Assembly (NCBI RefSeq): GCF_001746415.1
Contig: NZ_MEHJ01000001.1
Span: 3,927,001-3,991,000 of the forward strand
Length of the DNA stretch: 64,000 bases
Reading direction: 5' to 3'
Origin: Streptomyces agglomeratus
GTDB lineage: Bacteria > Actinomycetota > Actinomycetes > Streptomycetales > Streptomycetaceae
Position 1 is the first letter of the stretch. Every line of letters starts with the position of its first letter. Positions 52,313-60,614 of this stretch are shown in pieces. A model generated the notes under the pieces. The model worked only from the letters and a program-made list of their open reading frames with translations. It did not search any database and was not told where the DNA came from. The translations under genes were made by a program, and so were the position numbers.

Positions 52313-53668
52313 CTAGAGCGTGCGCAGCAGCAGCGTCGGCCGCTCCACGCAGTCCGCCACGTACCGCAGGAACCCGCCCGCCGTCCCCCCGTCACAGACC
52401 CGGTGGTCGAACGTCAGGGACAGCTGCACCACCTTGCGTACCGCCAACTCCCCTTCGTGGACCCACGGCTTGGGGACGATCCGGCCGACCCCAAGCATCG
52501 CCGCCTCCGGGTGATTGATGATCGGCGTGGACCCGTCCACCCCGAACACCCCGTAGTTGTTCAGCGTGAACGTGCCGCCGGTCAGCTCGGCCGGCGTCAG
52601 CGACCCCTTCCGGGCCGACTCCGTCAACCGCGCGAACTCCGCGCTCAGTTCGTCCACGTTGCGCGCATGGGCGTCCCGTACGACGGGAACGACCAGGCCG
52701 CGCTCCGTCTGCGCGGCGAACCCGAGGTGCACTCCGGGAAGCCGCACGATCTCGCGGGAGGCCATGTCGACCGTGGAGTTGAGCTCGGGGAAGCGGGCCA
52801 GGGCCGCGGTGCAGATCCGGGCGAGGAGCGCGATGACCGACACCGGTGGCCCGCCCGCCTGGTTCATCGCCGTACGGGCCGCCATGAGCTCGGTCGCGTC
52901 CGCGTCCACCCAGCAGGTGGCGTCCGGGATCTCCGTCCGGCTGCGCGACAGCTTGTCGGCGACCGCACCGCGCATACCGCGCAGCGGAACGCGTTCACCG
53001 ACGGCCGTGGACGCCGCCACTGCGGGCGTCGGCGCGGGCGCGGGCGCCTGCTCCGCCTCGCGGATCACGCCCTCCACGTCGGACCGCAGGATCAGGCCGT
53101 CGGGACCGGAGCCCTTCAGCGCCCGCAGATCGAGCCCGTTCTCCCGCGCCAGCCGCCGCACCAGCGGCGAAATGACCGGCACGGGGCCGTCGTGCTCCAC
53201 CACGGCGGGGGTCACCTCCACCACGGCGGGGGTCACCTCGGCCACGGCAGTGGCCACGGGACCACGGGCCGCCTCCGGCCGGATACGCCGCCGCCGTGCC
53301 ACCGCAGCGGCCGTGCCGTATCCCACCAGCACGTTGCCCGACGACTCCGCCTCGCCGGAGACCGGAGCGGCAGACGGAACCGGGGACGGGTCCGGTGCGG
53401 CCTCGGTCCGAGCGGACGCCGCCGCCCCCACCGCCACGGTCAGCAGCGGCGAGCCGACCGGCAGCTCCGTGCCCTCCTCGCCGAAGCGGGCGGTCACCAC
53501 GCCTCCGTACGGGCACGGCACCTCGACCATCGCCTTGGCCGTCTCGACCTCGACCACCGGCTGGTCGACGGCGACCACGTCGCCCACCTCCACCAGCCAG
53601 CGCACGATCTCCGCCTCGGTGAGCCCCTCACCGAGGTCGGGCAGTTTGAACTCCAGGACCTTCGGCAT
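52313..53668 (-). CDS. bkdC: Branched-chain 2-oxoacid dehydrogenase E2, set 2
   Basis: This is a 451-aa dihydrolipoyl acyltransferase. Lipoyl domain about 4-78 with lipoyl-lysine K45 (VETAKAMVE), linker, subunit-binding domain (ISPLVRRLARENGLDLRALKGSGPDGLILRSDV), second linker, catalytic domain about 220-451 with H422 in TFDHRVCDGG. The linker contains a small in-frame duplication, VEVTPAV twice. ATG 53668 overlaps the E1beta stop by one base (TGATG). The stop codon TAG lies in the CTAG duplicated by the IS701 insertion, so the coding sequence is complete and the element lies immediately behind it. Any native terminator is now separated by 1.5 kb. Confidence 0.9.
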   Translation of the reverse strand: MPKVLEFKLPDLGEGLTEAEIVRWLVEVGDVVAVDQPVVEVETAKAMVEVPCPYGGVVTARFGEEGTELPVGSPLLTVAVGAAASARTEAAPDPSPVPSAAPVSGEAESSGNVLVGYGTAAAVARRRRIRPEAARGPVATAVAEVTPAVVEVTPAVVEHDGPVPVISPLVRRLARENGLDLRALKGSGPDGLILRSDVEGVIREAEQAPAPAPTPAVAASTAVGERVPLRGMRGAVADKLSRSRTEIPDATCWVDADATELMAARTAMNQAGGPPVSVIALLARICTAALARFPELNSTVDMASREIVRLPGVHLGFAAQTERGLVVPVVRDAHARNVDELSAEFARLTESARKGSLTPAELTGGTFTLNNYGVFGVDGSTPIINHPEAAMLGVGRIVPKPWVHEGELAVRKVVQLSLTFDHRVCDGGTAGGFLRYVADCVERPTLLLRTL

Positions 53669-54696
53669 CAGCTGCCCGCCTCCCACTGGAGCCGCGCGAC
53701 CGCGTCGAGGACCCGGTCCACTCCCGGCAGATGGTGCCGCTCCAGCATCGGCGGCGGATACGGGATGTCGAACCCGGCGACCCGCAGCACCGGCGCCTCC
53801 AGGTGGTGGAAGCACCGCTCCGTGACCCGCGCGGCGATCTCCCCGCCGGGACCGCCGAAGCCGGTGGACTCGTGGACGACGACCGCGCGCCCGGTACGCC
53901 GTACCGAAGCCGCCACCGTCTCGTCGTCGAACGGCACGAGCGAGCGCAGGTCGACGACTTCGAGGTCCCAGCCCTCCGCCTCGGCGGCTTCCGCCGCCTC
54001 CATGCACACCGGCAGGGAAGGCCCGTACGTGATCAGCGTCGCGCTGCGCCCGGAGCGCCGCACGACCGCGCGCCCGATCGGCTCGACGGCGGTGGGTGCC
54101 TCCGGCGACCAGGCCGCCTTCGACCAGTACAGCCGCTTGGGCTCCAGGAAGACCACGGGGTCGTCCGACGCGATCGCCGCCCGCATCAGGCCGTACGCGT
54201 CCTCGACCGTCGCCGGCGTCACGACATGGAGCCCAGGGGTCGCCATGTAGTACGCCTCGGACGAGTCGCTGTGGTGCTCGACCCCGCCGATCCCGCCGCC
54301 GTACGGCACGCGGATCACCATCGGCATCGGCATCGCGCCGCGCGTGCGGTTGCGCATGCGTGCGACGTGGCTGATGAGCTGCTCGAACGCCGGGTAGGCG
54401 AACGCGTCGAACTGCATCTCGACGACCGGCCGCAGCCCGTACATCGCCATGCCGACGGCCGTTCCCAGGATCCCCGCCTCGGCGAGCGGCGTGTCCGTGA
54501 CCCGGTCCTCGCCGAACTCCTTCACGAGCCCGTCGGTGACCCGGAAGACCCCGCCGAGCGCGCCGACGTCCTCGCCCATCACATGGACCGTCGGGTCCTC
54601 GGCCATCGCGTCGCGCAGCGCCCGGCCGAGGGCCTGCGCCATGGTCGCGGGCTTGGCGGGCTTCGCGTCGACCACGGTCGTCGCTGCCGTCGTCAT
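53668..54696 (-). CDS. bkdB: Branched-chain 2-oxoacid dehydrogenase E1 beta subunit, set 2
   Basis: This 342-aa beta subunit shares with the set-1 copy MGEDVGALGGVFRVTDGL, RVPYGGGIGGVEHHSDSSEAYY and ITYGPSLPVCMEAAE. An extra N-terminal ~15 residues (MTTAATTVVDAKPAKPA) is present. ATG 54696 overlaps the alpha stop by four bases (ATGA), and its own stop overlaps the E2 start, so all three genes are translationally coupled. Differences from set 1 in the substrate-binding half suggest the two complexes could differ in substrate preference; this is inference. Confidence 0.9.
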   Translation of the reverse strand: MTTAATTVVDAKPAKPATMAQALGRALRDAMAEDPTVHVMGEDVGALGGVFRVTDGLVKEFGEDRVTDTPLAEAGILGTAVGMAMYGLRPVVEMQFDAFAYPAFEQLISHVARMRNRTRGAMPMPMVIRVPYGGGIGGVEHHSDSSEAYYMATPGLHVVTPATVEDAYGLMRAAIASDDPVVFLEPKRLYWSKAAWSPEAPTAVEPIGRAVVRRSGRSATLITYGPSLPVCMEAAEAAEAEGWDLEVVDLRSLVPFDDETVAASVRRTGRAVVVHESTGFGGPGGEIAARVTERCFHHLEAPVLRVAGFDIPYPPPMLERHHLPGVDRVLDAVARLQWEAGS

Positions 54697-55850
54697 CGTT
54701 CGTCCTCCGCATCGAGCTCGGCCCGCAGCAGGGCCTCCTGCTCCCGCAGTTGCGCCGTCTTCTCCGCGTAGACGTGCGCGAAGAGGTCCATCGGGTCGAG
54801 CACCGGGTCCGCGTTCATCCGGTCGCGCAGTCGCGCGGCCATCGTCTCGGCGGCCTCGCGTGCCTCCCGTACGCCGTCCTCGTCCAGCATTCCGCGCTCC
54901 AGCAGTTCCCGCTCCAGCAGCTGGACCGGGTCGTGGGCGCGCCACGCCTCGACCTCGGCGTCGCCCCGGTAGCGGGTCGCGTCATCGGCGTTCGTGTGGG
55001 CCTCGATGCGGTACGTGACCGCCTCCACCAGCGTCGGCCCGCCACCCCGGCGGGCGCGCTCCACGGCCTCGGCCAGCACCTCGTGCACGGCGGCGGCGTC
55101 GTTGCCGTCGACGAGCCGGCCCGGCATCCCGTACCCCACGGCCTTGTGGGCCAGCGAAGGGGCGGCGGTCTGCTTGGCGAGCGGCACGGAGATCGCGAAG
55201 CCGTTGTTCTGCACGAGGAAGACGACCGGCGCCTTCCAGACGGCGGCGAAGTTCAGCGCCTCGTGGAAGTCGCCCTCGCTCGTGCCGCCGTCGCCGACCA
55301 TGGCGAGCGCGACCACGTCGTCGCCCTTGAGGCGGGCGGCGTGCGCCAGGCCCACCGCGTGCGGCAACTGGGTCGCGAGGGGGGTGCACAGCGGCGCGAT
55401 GCGGTGCTCACGCGGGTCGTACCCGGTGTGCCAGTCGCCCCGCAGCAGCGTCAGCGCCTGCACGGGGTCGAGCCCGCGCACCACGGCGGCCAGCGTGTCC
55501 CGGTAGCTCGGGAAGAGCCAGTCGCGCTCCTCCAGGACGAGCGCGGCCGCGACCTCGCAGGCTTCCTGACCGGTGCTGGAGGGGTAGACGGCGAGGCGGC
55601 CCTGCTTGGTGAGGGCGGTCGCCTGCGCGTTGTACCTGCGGCCTCGCACGAGCTCCGCGTACAGCCGCCGCATCAGGCCGGCGTCCAGCCGGGCGGCCGC
55701 GTCGGTGCCGAGCACGCGGTGCGGCTCGCTGTCCGGGAGCAGCGGTGCGGGGTCGGTGCGGGGCTTCCAGGCCGGGGGAGGCGTCGGCCGGTAGGCGGCG
55801 GCGCCGGACAGATCCTGGACCGGCCGGACCGTCATCGTGCTTTTCTTCAT
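54693..55850 (-). CDS. bkdA: Branched-chain 2-oxoacid dehydrogenase E1 alpha subunit, set 2
   Basis: This is a 385-aa ThDP-dependent subunit. ATG 55850 has GAGGAGG nine bases upstream; ATG 55835 is a weaker alternative. ThDP motif: GDG (186-188) to NN (215-216), MVGDGGTSEGDFHEALNFAAVWKAPVVFLVQNN. The region YRIEAHTNADDATRYR replaces the Ser-containing loop of the eukaryotic enzyme. It is first in an operon of three overlapping genes and is divergent from the Lrp/AsnC gene across 174 bases containing a TetR-type operator and two DnaA-box-like 9-mers. Confidence 0.91.
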   Translation of the reverse strand: MKKSTMTVRPVQDLSGAAAYRPTPPPAWKPRTDPAPLLPDSEPHRVLGTDAAARLDAGLMRRLYAELVRGRRYNAQATALTKQGRLAVYPSSTGQEACEVAAALVLEERDWLFPSYRDTLAAVVRGLDPVQALTLLRGDWHTGYDPREHRIAPLCTPLATQLPHAVGLAHAARLKGDDVVALAMVGDGGTSEGDFHEALNFAAVWKAPVVFLVQNNGFAISVPLAKQTAAPSLAHKAVGYGMPGRLVDGNDAAAVHEVLAEAVERARRGGGPTLVEAVTYRIEAHTNADDATRYRGDAEVEAWRAHDPVQLLERELLERGMLDEDGVREAREAAETMAARLRDRMNADPVLDPMDLFAHVYAEKTAQLREQEALLRAELDAEDER

Positions 55851-55909
55851 CGCGTGCACCTCCTCGTGGGAGCGGTGAGAGGGCACAGCGAATGTGGTGT
55901 GCCTCACCT

Positions 55910-55923
55910 ACCGATTGTTCGGT
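55910..55923. promoter_or_regulatory. TetR-type operator (one mismatch) between bkdA and the AsnC-type regulator
   Basis: ACCGATTGTTCGGT differs at one base from ACCGATCGTTCGGT upstream of paaN and its complement upstream of paaA. It lies 60 bases upstream of bkdA. This is within reach for repression of that operon. Confidence 0.5.
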
Positions 55924-55957
55924 CGTGGACGCAATTTGGCTACAGGCGCCTCCAGCC

Positions 55958-55979
55958 TGTGGACAAACGGTTCTCCACA
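55958..55979. other. Two DnaA-box-like 9-mers upstream of bkdR
   Basis: TGTGGACAA (55958-55966) is the exact complement of TTGTCCACA, the preferred Streptomyces DnaA box. TTCTCCACA (55971-55979) matches at eight of nine positions in the opposite orientation. They are 45-65 bases before the bkdR start. Confidence 0.45.
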
Positions 55980-56024
55980 GCCTGGGATAGGGGCAGGTCG
56001 TCCATCGGAGAAAGGCGGGGGGAC

Positions 56025-56582
56025 ATGCCGGCTGAACAAATGGCCGACGCGGGAGCGGGGCCGCCGGTGCGCCCGCTCGACGCCATCGACCGGGACATCC
56101 TGCGGATGCTCCAAACGGACGGGCGCGCGTCGATACGGTCGGTCGCCGAGCGCGTCCATGTCTCGCGCGCCAACGCCTACGCGCGCATCAACCGCCTCAT
56201 CGACGACGGAGTGATCCGCGGCTTCAGCGCGCGCGTGGACCACGAACGCGCGGGGCAGGGGGCATCGGCGTACATCACGCTCAAGATCGTGCAGAACTCC
56301 TGGCGCACGGTCCGCGAGCGGCTTCAGGCGCTGCCCGGCGCAGCGCACATCGCGCTGGTCAGCGGGGACTTCGACGTACTGCTGCTGGTCCATACGGCGG
56401 ACAACAGGGCACTGCGCGAGCTGGTACTGACGAGGATCCAGTCGATACCGGAGGTGCTCAGCACACGCACCCTGCTGGTCTTCGAGGAGACAGACCTCGA
56501 CTCGGGCGGCTCCCCACAGGCCCCACAGGCCCACCAGCCCCCACAAGCGCCTCAGGGACCACTGCCACCCCAGGAGCTGTGA
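56025..56582 (+). CDS. bkdR: Lrp/AsnC family regulator divergent to bkd (BkdR-like)
   Basis: This is a 185-aa regulator. N-terminal HTH (about 18-65): LDAIDRDILRMLQTDGRASIRSVAERVHVSRANAYARINRLIDDGVI. C-terminal RAM/effector domain (about 80-160): AYITLKIVQNSWRTVRERLQALPGAAHIALVSGDFDVLLLVH, which binds amino acids and mediates octamer formation. A Pro/Gln-rich 25-residue tail (QAPQAHQPPQAPQGP) is added. In Streptomyces an AsnC-type BkdR next to a bkd operon controls it and affects development and antibiotic production. The neighbour relation here supports the same role. ATG 56025 follows GGAGAAAGGCGGGGGG. Confidence 0.9.
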   Translation: MPAEQMADAGAGPPVRPLDAIDRDILRMLQTDGRASIRSVAERVHVSRANAYARINRLIDDGVIRGFSARVDHERAGQGASAYITLKIVQNSWRTVRERLQALPGAAHIALVSGDFDVLLLVHTADNRALRELVLTRIQSIPEVLSTRTLLVFEETDLDSGGSPQAPQAHQPPQAPQGPLPPQEL

Positions 56583-56636
56583 CGAGCAGCCTCAGGAGCC
56601 TTGAAACCGCCCCCAGGAGACGCGACCGGCCGCCCC

Positions 56637-57239
56637 TCAGTGGCTGGTCCGCAGCCCGTCGAAGGCCAGCCGCACCACGGTCTCGGCGAGCTGCTCCCCG
56701 TCCACGCCCGCACCGCTTTCGGCCGCCTGCGGCCGGTACCACTCCACCAGCGAATTGATCATTCCGAACAGCAGCCGCGTCGCCATGCGTATGTCCACAT
56801 CGGCGCGCAGGTCCCCGTCGGCCGCCGCCGCCTTCATCAGATCGGCCACCCGCTGGTCGAACTCGCGGCGCCGCTCCAGGGCCCAGCGCTCGGCCTTCGT
56901 GTTGCCCCGTACGCGCAGGAGCAGCGTGACGTACGGCAGCTCCGCCAGGAGTACCTCCACGGTGCGCCGGGTGACGTACTCGACCCGCTCGATCGCCCGG
57001 CCGCGCCCGGCGCCCGGCTCGTCGAGGATGCCGAACAGCCCGTCCAGGGCGCGGCTGACCGCGCGCCGCAGCAGCTCCTCCTTGCCCGTCACGTGGTGGT
57101 AGATCGAGGACTTCGAGATGCCGGCGGCCCTGGACAGGTGCTCCATGGACGTGCCGTCGTAACCACGCTCGTTGAAGACCCGGACGGCCACCGTCAGGAG
57201 CGTCTCAGGGGTGTACGTGTCACGCTTCGCGGTGGTCAT
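56637..57239 (-). CDS. TetR family regulator of the phenylacetate genes (PaaR-like)
   Basis: This is a 200-aa repressor. N-terminal HTH (about 12-57): TLLTVAVRVFNERGYDGTSMEHLSRAAGISKSSIYHHVTGKEELL. The rest is the helical ligand domain ending MINSLVEWYRPQA. Its ATG overlaps the stop of the 3-hydroxyacyl-CoA dehydrogenase gene by one base (TGATG), so it is the second gene of that operon. TetR-type PaaR proteins in actinobacteria sense phenylacetyl-CoA; the ACCGAACGATCGGT palindromes at the paaN and paaA promoters are the obvious candidate sites. It converges with bkdR, 54 bases away. Confidence 0.88.
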   Translation of the reverse strand: MTTAKRDTYTPETLLTVAVRVFNERGYDGTSMEHLSRAAGISKSSIYHHVTGKEELLRRAVSRALDGLFGILDEPGAGRGRAIERVEYVTRRTVEVLLAELPYVTLLLRVRGNTKAERWALERRREFDQRVADLMKAAAADGDLRADVDIRMATRLLFGMINSLVEWYRPQAAESGAGVDGEQLAETVVRLAFDGLRTSH

Positions 57240-58747
57240 CAGGCGCCCTCCTCCTTGGCGGCGAACGCCTGCCGGTGGAGCGCCAGAGACGGGGCGTAAC
57301 GCCCGGTCGGACAGCACTCGTGCAGGTTCTTCAACAGGTCGTACGCCCAGTCCTGGCCGAGCGCGGCACTCCATTCGACCGGCCCCAGGGGGTAGTTGAC
57401 CCCAAGACGCATCGCCGTGTCGATGTCCCCGGGCGAGGCGACCCCGCGGGCGACGGCGTCCGCCGCCAGGTCGATCAGCATCGCGACCGTACGGGCGACG
57501 ATCATGCCGGGCACGTCGCCGATGACGCTGACGTCCTTGCCCAGCTTCTGGAAGAGCCCGGTGGCCTCTTCCACCGCCCGCGCGGACGTGTCCTCGGAGG
57601 CGGACAGGGCGATACGGGTGGCGCCGCGGTAGTCGAGCGCCAGGTCGAAGTACACGACGTCCGCGTACTCGACGGAGGTCCGTCCGTCGGCCGGTACGAG
57701 CTGCCCTTCCCCGGGCAGCTCGATGTACGGGCCGCCCGCTTCCACCCGCTCCACGGCGATGCCCGCCTCCTCCATCATCGCGACGAGGGCGGCGGCGTGG
57801 CCGAGGTCCCCGACGACGGTGACGGCCTCGGGGGCGTCCTGGGGACCGGCGGTCCGGGGAGCGGGCTTCGACGCCCCTGCGTCCGCGTACGGGAACCAGC
57901 CGTGGCCGGACTTCCGGCCGAGCCGGCCCGACTCCACGAGGCGGCGCTGCGCGAGGGAGGGAACGAATTTCGGGCTCTGGAAGAACGACTCCCAGACGGA
58001 CCTGCTCACGGCCTCGTTGACGTCCTGTCCGATTAGGTCGGTCAGCTCGAAGGGACCCATTTTGAAGCCGCCGGACTCGCGCAGTACGGCGTCGATGGTG
58101 GCCGGGTCCGCGCCCTGCTCCTCGTACACCGCGAACGCCTCGGCGTAGAAGGGGCGGGCGATGCGGTTGACGATGAAGCCGGGGGTGTCCGCGCAGCGCA
58201 CCGGGGTCTTGCCCCAGGCCGCCGCGGTCTCCCACGCGCGCGTGGCGCTCGTCTCGTCGGTCGCGAATCCGCTGACGACCTCGACGAGGGGCAGCAGCGG
58301 CGCGGGGTTGAAGAAGTGCATCCCCACGAAGCGGCCGGGGTTCTTCAGGGGGCCCGCGACGGCCGTCACGGAGAGGGAGGAGGTGTTGGTGGCGAGGAGG
58401 CAGTCCTCGGCGACGACCTCTTCGAGCGCCGTGAAGAGCTGCTGCTTGACCGGCAGGTGCTCGACGATCGCCTCGACGACGATCGCGGCGTCCGCCAGCT
58501 CGGCCAGGTCGTCGGCGGTGTGCAGCCGGGCGCGGGCGCCGGCCGCGTCCTCCCGGCCGAGCCTGCCCTTCTCGACGAGCCGGTCGAGGCGGGCGCCGAC
58601 AGCCGCGGCGGCCTCCCGGGCGCGCCCGGGGCCCGCGTCGTAGAGCCGCACGGGGTGACCGGCCAGGAGGGCGACCTGGGCGATGCCCTGGCCCATGGTG
58701 CCGGTGCCGACGACGGCGACGGTGCGGGCTCGATCGATAGCTGTCAT
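57239..58747 (-). CDS. 3-hydroxyacyl-CoA dehydrogenase, two-domain PaaH-like
   Basis: This 502-aa NAD-dependent enzyme starts at ATG 58747 with GGGAGGATCGGGG upstream. The Rossmann domain begins TVAVVGTGTMGQGIAQVALLAGHPVRLYD; the catalytic His region is GMHFFNPAPLLPLVEVV. Two 3HCDH C-terminal domains follow: one at about 190-300 (TPGFIVNRIARPFYAEAF), one at about 400-490 (VPGMIVARTVAMLIDLAADAVARG). The double C-domain is typical of PaaH-type enzymes that oxidise 3-hydroxyadipyl-CoA in phenylacetate degradation, and the neighbouring paaN and TetR genes support this. A 3-hydroxybutyryl-CoA role remains possible. Confidence 0.9.
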   Translation of the reverse strand: MTAIDRARTVAVVGTGTMGQGIAQVALLAGHPVRLYDAGPGRAREAAAAVGARLDRLVEKGRLGREDAAGARARLHTADDLAELADAAIVVEAIVEHLPVKQQLFTALEEVVAEDCLLATNTSSLSVTAVAGPLKNPGRFVGMHFFNPAPLLPLVEVVSGFATDETSATRAWETAAAWGKTPVRCADTPGFIVNRIARPFYAEAFAVYEEQGADPATIDAVLRESGGFKMGPFELTDLIGQDVNEAVSRSVWESFFQSPKFVPSLAQRRLVESGRLGRKSGHGWFPYADAGASKPAPRTAGPQDAPEAVTVVGDLGHAAALVAMMEEAGIAVERVEAGGPYIELPGEGQLVPADGRTSVEYADVVYFDLALDYRGATRIALSASEDTSARAVEEATGLFQKLGKDVSVIGDVPGMIVARTVAMLIDLAADAVARGVASPGDIDTAMRLGVNYPLGPVEWSAALGQDWAYDLLKNLHECCPTGRYAPSLALHRQAFAAKEEGA

Positions 58748-58769
58748 GACCCCGATCCTCCCGCACGAG

Positions 58770-58817
58770 TTGTCCACAGGTTTTACCGGGCCCTCTTGTC
58801 CCGACCGATCGTTCGGT
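58770..58817. promoter_or_regulatory. Divergent control region: DnaA-box 9-mer plus TetR operator
   Basis: TTGTCCACA (58770-58778) is a perfect Streptomyces DnaA box. ACCGATCGTTCGGT (58804-58817) is an interrupted palindrome; extended to CCGACCGATCGTTCGGT it is the exact reverse complement of the 17-mer at 63481-63497. Both lie between the divergent dehydrogenase and paaN genes. Confidence 0.6.
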
Positions 58818-58872
58818 TACTGTATCTCGTGTCCGCCTGTCCCTGCCCAGCTCGACGAGGAGTTGGTCCGCC

Positions 58873-60564
58873 GTGGCCGCCGAACTCACCACTTCCCAGC
58901 TGTCCGAGAAGCACCGGACCACGCTCGACCAGGCGCTCGACGTGATCCGCACGCGGGCGTACTGGTCCCCGCACCCCGAGCACCCCAAGGCGTACGGCGA
59001 GAACGGCAGCCTGAGCGCCGCCGAGGGGCTCGCCGCTTTCCAGGCCCTGCAAGGCGGCCGCTTCGAGCTCGACCAGCCGGGCACCGACGGCTGGACGGGC
59101 GCCGAGGTGTCGCCGTACGGCCCCCGGCTCGGCATCGAGTACCCGCACGCCGACCTCGACGTGCTGCTGCCGGCGATGCGGGCGGGCATGGGCGCCTGGC
59201 GGGAGGCGGGGCCCGAGAACCGCGCCCTGGTCTGCCTGGAGATCCTGTCGCGCATCAGCGCCCGTACGCACGAATTCGCGCACGCGGTCATGCACACCAG
59301 CGGCCAGGCGTTCATGATGGCGTTCCAGGCGGGCGGCCCGCACGCGCAGGACCGCGGCCTGGAGGCCGTGGCCTACGCGTACGCCGAGCAGACGCGCACC
59401 CCCGGCGCCGCCGACTGGTCCAAGCCGCAGGGCAAGCGCGACCCGCTCAACCTCGGCAAGACCTTCACGGCCGTCCCGCGCGGCATCGCGCTGGTGATCG
59501 GCTGCAACACCTTCCCCACCTGGAACGGCTACCCCGGCCTCTTCGCCTCCCTGGCCACCGGCAACCCGGTCCTGGTCAAGCCGCACCCCCGCGCGGTGCT
59601 CCCCCTGGCCCTGACGGTCCGGGTCGCCCGCGAGGTGCTCGGCGAGGCGGGCTTCGACCCGAACCTGGTGGCGCTGGCGGCCGAGGCTCCCGGCGAGGGC
59701 ATCGCCAAGACCCTCGCGACCCGCCCGGAGATCCGGATCATCGACTACACGGGGTCCACCTCGTTCGGTGAGTGGCTGGAGGCCAACGCCCGCCAGGCGC
59801 AGGTCTACACCGAGAAGGCCGGCGTGAACACGGTCGTCATCGACTCCACCGACGACTACAAGGGCATGCTGTCCAACCTGGCGTTCTCGCTGTCCCTCTA
59901 CAGCGGCCAGATGTGCACCACTCCGCAGAACCTGCTGATCCCGCGCGACGGGATCATGACGGACGCGGGTGCGAAGTCGTACGACGAGGTCGTCGCCGAC
60001 CTCGCCGGCGCCGTCGGCGGCCTGCTGGGCGACGACGCCCGGGCGAACGCACTGCTGGGCGCCCTGGTCAACCCCGACGTGAAGGCGCGCCTCGAAGCGG
60101 CCGCCGGGCTCGGCGAAGTGGCACTCGCCTCGCGGGAGATCGCCAACCCGGACTTCCCGGACGCGGTGGTCCGTACGCCGGTCGTGGTCAAGCTCGACGG
60201 CGCCAAGCCGGACGCGGAAGCGGCCTACATGTCCGAGTGCTTCGGACCGGTCTCCTTCGCCGTCGCCGTCGACTCCACCGCGGACGGCCTGGAGCTGCTG
60301 CGCCGCACGGTGCGGGAGAAGGGCGCGATGACGGTGGGCGCGTACACGACCTCGCAGGTCACGGAAGCCGCGATCGAGGAGGTCTGCCTGGAGGAGTCGG
60401 CGCAGCTCTCGCTGAACCTGACGGGCGGGGTGTACGTCAACCAGACGGCGGCGTTCTCCGACTTCCACGGCTCGGGCGGCAACCCGGCGGCTAACGCCGC
60501 CCTGTGCGACGCGGCCTTCGTCGCCAACCGCTTCCGGGTGGTCGAGGTGCGCCGCCAGGCGTAG
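58873..60564 (+). CDS. paaN: Phenylacetic acid degradation protein PaaN (aldehyde-dehydrogenase fold)
   Basis: This 563-aa protein starts at GTG 58873 with GAGGAG upstream. The N-terminal ~140 residues are specific to the PaaN group (YWSPHPEHPKAYGENG...). The remainder has an ALDH fold: GIALVIGCNTFPTWNGYPGLFASLATGNPVLVKPHP (cofactor site), IIDYTGSTSFGEWLEANA, and catalytic Cys in YSGQMCTTPQN. The family name reflects association with ring-cleavage of phenylacetate: oxidation of the ring-opened aldehyde-CoA, as PaaZ does in E. coli but without a fused hydratase. It is divergent from the 3-hydroxyacyl-CoA dehydrogenase, sharing the TetR operator. Confidence 0.93.
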   Translation: MAAELTTSQLSEKHRTTLDQALDVIRTRAYWSPHPEHPKAYGENGSLSAAEGLAAFQALQGGRFELDQPGTDGWTGAEVSPYGPRLGIEYPHADLDVLLPAMRAGMGAWREAGPENRALVCLEILSRISARTHEFAHAVMHTSGQAFMMAFQAGGPHAQDRGLEAVAYAYAEQTRTPGAADWSKPQGKRDPLNLGKTFTAVPRGIALVIGCNTFPTWNGYPGLFASLATGNPVLVKPHPRAVLPLALTVRVAREVLGEAGFDPNLVALAAEAPGEGIAKTLATRPEIRIIDYTGSTSFGEWLEANARQAQVYTEKAGVNTVVIDSTDDYKGMLSNLAFSLSLYSGQMCTTPQNLLIPRDGIMTDAGAKSYDEVVADLAGAVGGLLGDDARANALLGALVNPDVKARLEAAAGLGEVALASREIANPDFPDAVVRTPVVVKLDGAKPDAEAAYMSECFGPVSFAVAVDSTADGLELLRRTVREKGAMTVGAYTTSQVTEAAIEEVCLEESAQLSLNLTGGVYVNQTAAFSDFHGSGGNPAANAALCDAAFVANRFRVVEVRRQA

Positions 60565-60596
60565 CCCCCTGCCGCCGGCCACGGGCCCGTCGTCGT

Positions 60597-60614
60597 GCCC
60601 CGCCTACGCGGGGC
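60597..60614. terminator. Hairpin at the convergent paaN / TrmH junction, with the TrmH stop codon in its loop
   Basis: GCCCCGC-CTAC-GCGGGGC (60597-60614) is a perfect 7-bp stem with a tetraloop. A larger GCCGCCGGCC/GGCCGGCGGC pairing (60571-60580/60612-60621) is an alternative fold. The CTA of the loop is the complement of the TrmH TAG stop. Confidence 0.55.
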
